Assembly: GCA_020073385.1 (NCBI GenBank)
Contig: JAIQFH010000014.1
Location: 1 to 64,000 of the forward strand
Source of the DNA: Terriglobia bacterium
GTDB lineage: Bacteria > Acidobacteriota > Terriglobia > Terriglobales > Acidobacteriaceae
Direction of reading: 5' to 3'
Length of the DNA stretch: 64,000 bases
In this document: piece after piece, positions 61,380 through 64,000 of the stretch
How the letters are laid out: each line of letters opens with the position of its first letter
Numbering within the stretch: position 1 is the stretch's first letter
The notes under the pieces: model-generated
What the model was told of the DNA's origin: nothing
The model's input: the letters and a program-made list of their open reading frames with translations, nothing else
Databases searched by the model: none
Position numbers and translations under genes: made by a program

Positions 61380-61949
61380 ATGCATCGTCATTTGGCACTT
61401 TCGCTAGCTCTCACCTTGGGAATAGCCGCCCCCGTTCTTTCTCAGGATTCAGAATCGAAGGACAAGAATCTCGACGTTCGCAGTTCGGTTGGCGACCTGC
61501 ATGTGGGCAAAGATGCCGACGCCAAGAAAGCCGGTTTGCCGCTTTATCCCGGCGCGCGGCTCAAATCCAACGGCGCGGACCAGAGCCAGGCCAATCTGAG
61601 CATCGCGACCGAGTCTTTTGGAATGAAACTGGTGGTCGCTAACTACGTTTCCGACGACGCTCCCGGCAAGCTTCTCGACTACTATCGAGATAAGTTGAAG
61701 AAGTACGGAAAAGTGCTGGAGTGCCACTCCGCGAAACTGAACGGAGACGGTTCAGCGCACGATGATGATAAGGATTCCAGCAAGAACAAAGAGCTGAAAT
61801 GTGACGAGAACTCCGGTCCCGTGACCGAATTGAAGGTCGGCACCGAAGACAACCAGCACATTGTGGCCGTCGAACCGGGTGAAGGCAGCAAGGGCTCCAA
61901 GTTCGCGCTGATCTATCTCCACACTCGCGGACAACAGGGCGACATCTAG
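61380..61949 (+). CDS. Secreted protein, paralogue 2 of a tandem pair
   Basis: 189 residues with GGAGG before the ATG. A cleavable signal (MHRHLALSLALTLGIAAPVL) has no lipobox, unlike its neighbour. It shares SSVGDLHVGKDADAKKAGLP, then LLDYYRDKLKKYGKVLECHS and the TEDNQHIVAVEPGEGSKGSK block with the gene at 60601. The pair looks like a tandem duplication in which one copy stayed lipid-anchored. Function unknown. Confidence 0.7.
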   Translation: MHRHLALSLALTLGIAAPVLSQDSESKDKNLDVRSSVGDLHVGKDADAKKAGLPLYPGARLKSNGADQSQANLSIATESFGMKLVVANYVSDDAPGKLLDYYRDKLKKYGKVLECHSAKLNGDGSAHDDDKDSSKNKELKCDENSGPVTELKVGTEDNQHIVAVEPGEGSKGSKFALIYLHTRGQQGDI

Positions 61950-62255
61950 GGCTGACAAAAATGCCGACGCGGTCTGATTGAAATGGCACGGGTTGCAGCC
62001 GTTGCGGAAAAACTCCTGAATGCCGGTGGTAACGTGGAAGAGTGGCGCTTTAGCGCCGCGTAGAGCGTACAGAATCAACAGTGGGCTTCAGCCCCAGTGG
62101 TCGTCCTATAGCGGCGATCCGAGTTTTTCCGCAACCTCTTACAGCCCGTGCCGCTAAGTACTGCACAACTAGCCTGGCTTTAGCCGCTGAGGGAAGCTTT
62201 CGAGTGGTTGCACGCGCCGTCCCGGTGCGATACTTTCAAATTCACCATACCTTTC
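61950..62255. other. Intergenic region with a family A repeat
   Basis: 306 bp. A family A palindromic repeat lies at 62034-62100. Otherwise I see no gene: the ORFs here do not start well and have no recognisable sequence. Confidence 0.5.
62034..62100. repeat. Intergenic palindromic repeat, family A
   Basis: GTGGAAGAGTGGCGCTTTAG with GGCGCTTTAGCGCC, then GGGCTTCAGCCCCAGTGG. Same layout as at 38018, 51788 and 63529. Confidence 0.65.
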
Positions 62256-62915
62256 ATGGAAGAACCCTGCTACAAGTGCGGCCAGATGCTGGAGGAAGGT
62301 CGGGTGTTTTGCCCGCACTGCAGGGCTCCGCAGATTCGCGTAGCCGTTGCCGAACCTGCGGCGGCAATCCCCGCAGACAGCCCTGTGCGGCCGGTTCAAC
62401 TGACGGCATCACAAACGGTGCCAGTCCTTGCGGTCCCCATGCGCTGGGACCAGGCTGCGCAACCGTGTGCCGTCGCCGCCTTTATCGCTGCGCTCGGCAT
62501 GGTGCTGCGGTTGATTGTCCCAGTGATCGCGGTAATCGGAGCAGGATTCCTTGCCGTCGCGCTTTATCGCCGGCGTAATCCAGAAATTGCGGTAAGCGCG
62601 CGCACTGGGGCGCGACTGGGAGCCATCTGCGGGTTTTTCTGCGCTGGCATGACGGCAATCCTGGGAGCTTTGCGGGTTGCGATCCTGCACGAGGGCGGCA
62701 AGATTCGGGCGATCCTTCTTGATGCTCTTCAGCAGCAGTCCGGTCGATCTACCGACCCGGAATTTCAGGCCTCGCTCGATTTCTTCCGATCACCCACCGG
62801 TCTTGTCTTGATGCTGGCGTTCTTTCTTATCATGGCGTTGATCATGCTCATTCTCCTGGGCATGCTTGGCGGCGCGCTGGGCGGGGTCGGCCTGGGACGC
62901 CGCAACCGAAGTTGA
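62256..62915 (+). CDS. Zinc-ribbon membrane protein
   Basis: 219 residues from the ATG at 62256; a start at 62208 adds a stretch unlike the rest. The N-terminus is a zinc ribbon (CYKCGQMLEEGRVFCPHC). Three or four membrane helices follow (residues about 75-100, 115-150, 185-215). Such proteins occur beside various regulators in acidobacteria. No function is known. Confidence 0.7.
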   Translation: MEEPCYKCGQMLEEGRVFCPHCRAPQIRVAVAEPAAAIPADSPVRPVQLTASQTVPVLAVPMRWDQAAQPCAVAAFIAALGMVLRLIVPVIAVIGAGFLAVALYRRRNPEIAVSARTGARLGAICGFFCAGMTAILGALRVAILHEGGKIRAILLDALQQQSGRSTDPEFQASLDFFRSPTGLVLMLAFFLIMALIMLILLGMLGGALGGVGLGRRNRS

Positions 62916-62996
62916 TTGCGACCTACCGCCCAACCTGCGGCATAATTTCCCCACGGACTTTCTTAGCCACATTCAACCGAAAGGACCACCCGCTCC

Positions 62997-63326
62997 ATGC
63001 GCACGATTGCCCTTCTTACCATCTCGAACATCTTCATGACCTTTGCCTGGTACGGACACCTCAAATTCCGTGAAGTCCCTCTCTACAAAGTCGTCGTCGT
63101 GAGCTGGTTGATCGCCTTCTTTGAATACTGCTTCCAGGTTCCCGCCAACCGCATCGGCTCCTACGAATTCACTGCGGCGCAGTTGAAGACGATTCAGGAG
63201 GTCATCACCTTGACGGTGTTCGCGGTATTCTCCGTGCTCTATCTGAAACAACCGCTCCGCTGGAACTACCTGGCGGGATTCGCCCTGATCGTCGCCGCCG
63301 TGGCCGTCATTTTCCGGAAGTGGTAG
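62997..63326 (+). CDS. DUF486 (DMT-like) membrane protein
   Basis: 109 residues with AAAGGA before the ATG. It has four membrane helices and the DUF486 patterns NIFMTFAWYGHLKF and AFFEYCFQVPANRIG. It belongs to the small drug/metabolite-transporter superfamily. The substrate is unknown. Confidence 0.85.
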   Translation: MRTIALLTISNIFMTFAWYGHLKFREVPLYKVVVVSWLIAFFEYCFQVPANRIGSYEFTAAQLKTIQEVITLTVFAVFSVLYLKQPLRWNYLAGFALIVAAVAVIFRKW

Positions 63327-63379
63327 CGAGTAGCGCCGGCGCCTGCCCTGAGCGAAGCCGAATGGGTCCGTGGCGGCTG

Positions 63380-63592
63380 TCGCGAGGGCGTCTCGCCATC
63401 ACTTTCCATCGCGAGGGCATCTCGCCCTCGCTTTCCAAAAAGGCGAGGAAACTCCGCGGTTGAACCACGACCGCCCGATCCACCGTGCGTGACTGCCCGA
63501 TCCACCGCGCGTGACTGCCCGAACCACCGTGGAAGAGCGGCCCTTAAGGGCCGCGTCAAATGCCCATGATTCGTGGCTTTAGCCCCTGTGGG
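63380..63592. repeat. Tandem repeats and a family A palindrome
   Basis: A 29-bp unit (TCGCGAGGGCGTCTCGCC...) is repeated at 63380 and 63409 with a few changes. A 22-bp unit (GACTGCCCGATCCACC...) occurs at 63469, 63491 and 63513. A family A palindromic repeat follows at 63529-63592. No gene lies in the 250 bp. Confidence 0.6.
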
Positions 63593-63992
63593 AATTCTGC
63601 ATCGAGAGTTGAGCCTTCTTCAAAATCGCCATCTGCCCCGCATGATACAACTCATGCTGCGCAATCCCATGCAGCATGTGATAGAAGTCATACCGCTTCC
63701 CCGGAACCTGATCCCGCAAGCGTTTGTCCGACAACGCTGCGACCGTCTCGACGAGTGTGTCGTGCGTGCGCTTCGCCATTGCCACTGCCTCGTGCCATGC
63801 TGATTCCGTCGGTGCAGGTACGCGCGGAAAATTCGCCGTCCCCTTGAGCTGACACTTCTCGCCGCCCAGGCGCCGCAGTCCAGCTCTATCCCACGCCGCT
63901 ACATGTAATACAAGCTCCCAGATGCTGTGCGCATCCTTCAGCGGCTTCGCCGCCGCCGCAGCCGCATCCACATCTTCGAGCAGCTCCAGCAC
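63579..63992 (-). CDS. DinB-family protein, cut by the window end
   Basis: At least 137 residues; the start is uncertain because the frame nears the window edge and the true start may lie outside. DinB pattern: SIWELVLHVAAWDRAGLRRL and DFYHMLHGIAQHELYHAGQM, whose spaced His form the metal site. It resembles the DUF1572 gene at 37446 in fold only. The stop overlaps the family A repeat by 14 bp. Confidence 0.75.
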   Translation of the reverse strand: MLELLEDVDAAAAAAKPLKDAHSIWELVLHVAAWDRAGLRRLGGEKCQLKGTANFPRVPAPTESAWHEAVAMAKRTHDTLVETVAALSDKRLRDQVPGKRYDFYHMLHGIAQHELYHAGQMAILKKAQLSMQNSHRG

Positions 63993-64000
63993 CGCCGGGC

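Noticed and set aside
63469-63532. Short regular repeats that could suggest a CRISPR array
   Set aside because: The 22-bp units are directly tandem with no spacers, and no cas genes are present.

Overview
The window is a 64 kb piece of a GC-rich bacterial chromosome, most likely an acidobacterium of the Terriglobia type. This is inferred from gene content, not from a marker gene. The clues are secreted TPR proteins, OmpR-like winged-helix proteins with C-terminal membrane segments, a DUF4097 protein, YVTN propellers, an M13 peptidase, a group 3b [NiFe] hydrogenase and many short palindromic intergenic repeats. There is no rRNA, no CRISPR array and one intact tRNA gene.

Layout. 1-11.1 kb is core chromosome: a secreted TPR protein, a GtrA / CDP-alcohol phosphotransferase pair, a class III aminotransferase divergent from a MurJ-type flippase, cysteine dioxygenase, and DNA polymerase I with a degenerate proofreading domain. 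11.25-17.51 kb is an integrated element of about 6.2 kb in a tRNA-Pro(GGG) gene. It is bounded by a 48-bp direct repeat and carries a tyrosine recombinase, a membrane spermidine-synthase-like protein, a serine recombinase, a winged-helix gene broken by two tandem duplications, and an HNH-AP2 protein. 17.6-26.3 kb is a run of accessory metabolic and secreted genes: a YVTN propeller, three VOC proteins, a TolB-like propeller, a TPR-aspartic protease, a NIF3-like protein, a small cytochrome c and DUF1697.

26.5-32.0 kb is the hydrogenase locus: a 66-aa protein, then an Fe-S subunit, a cyclic-nucleotide-binding protein, an FAD/NAD subunit, the small subunit, the large subunit and a maturation protease. 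Four of these junctions overlap, so the locus is almost certainly one transcription unit. A CRP/FNR-like palindrome lies upstream of it. 32-39.6 kb holds a STAS protein, a radical SAM enzyme, a MerR regulator, HyuB, DUF1572 and DUF1287. 39.8-42.4 kb is the tdh-kbl threonine degradation pair.

42.4-49 kb holds a regulator-like protein with two malectin-like domains, a TPR protein, a Ste24-like M48 peptidase and pyrBC. 49.2-52.7 kb holds a Gfo/Idh/MocA oxidoreductase, a TonB protein and a YgiD-type dioxygenase. 52.7-57.3 kb is a minus-strand run of winged-helix regulator, DUF4097, M13 peptidase and SUKH protein. 57.4-64 kb holds a His-rich mini membrane protein, miaA, a NagZ-like GH3 enzyme, two paralogous secreted proteins, a zinc-ribbon membrane protein, a DUF486 protein and a DinB-like protein that runs off the end.

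The strongest candidates for follow-up are the tRNA-Pro element, whose repeat covers the 5' rather than the 3' part of the tRNA, and the hydrogenase operon with its embedded cNMP sensor that has no DNA-binding domain.
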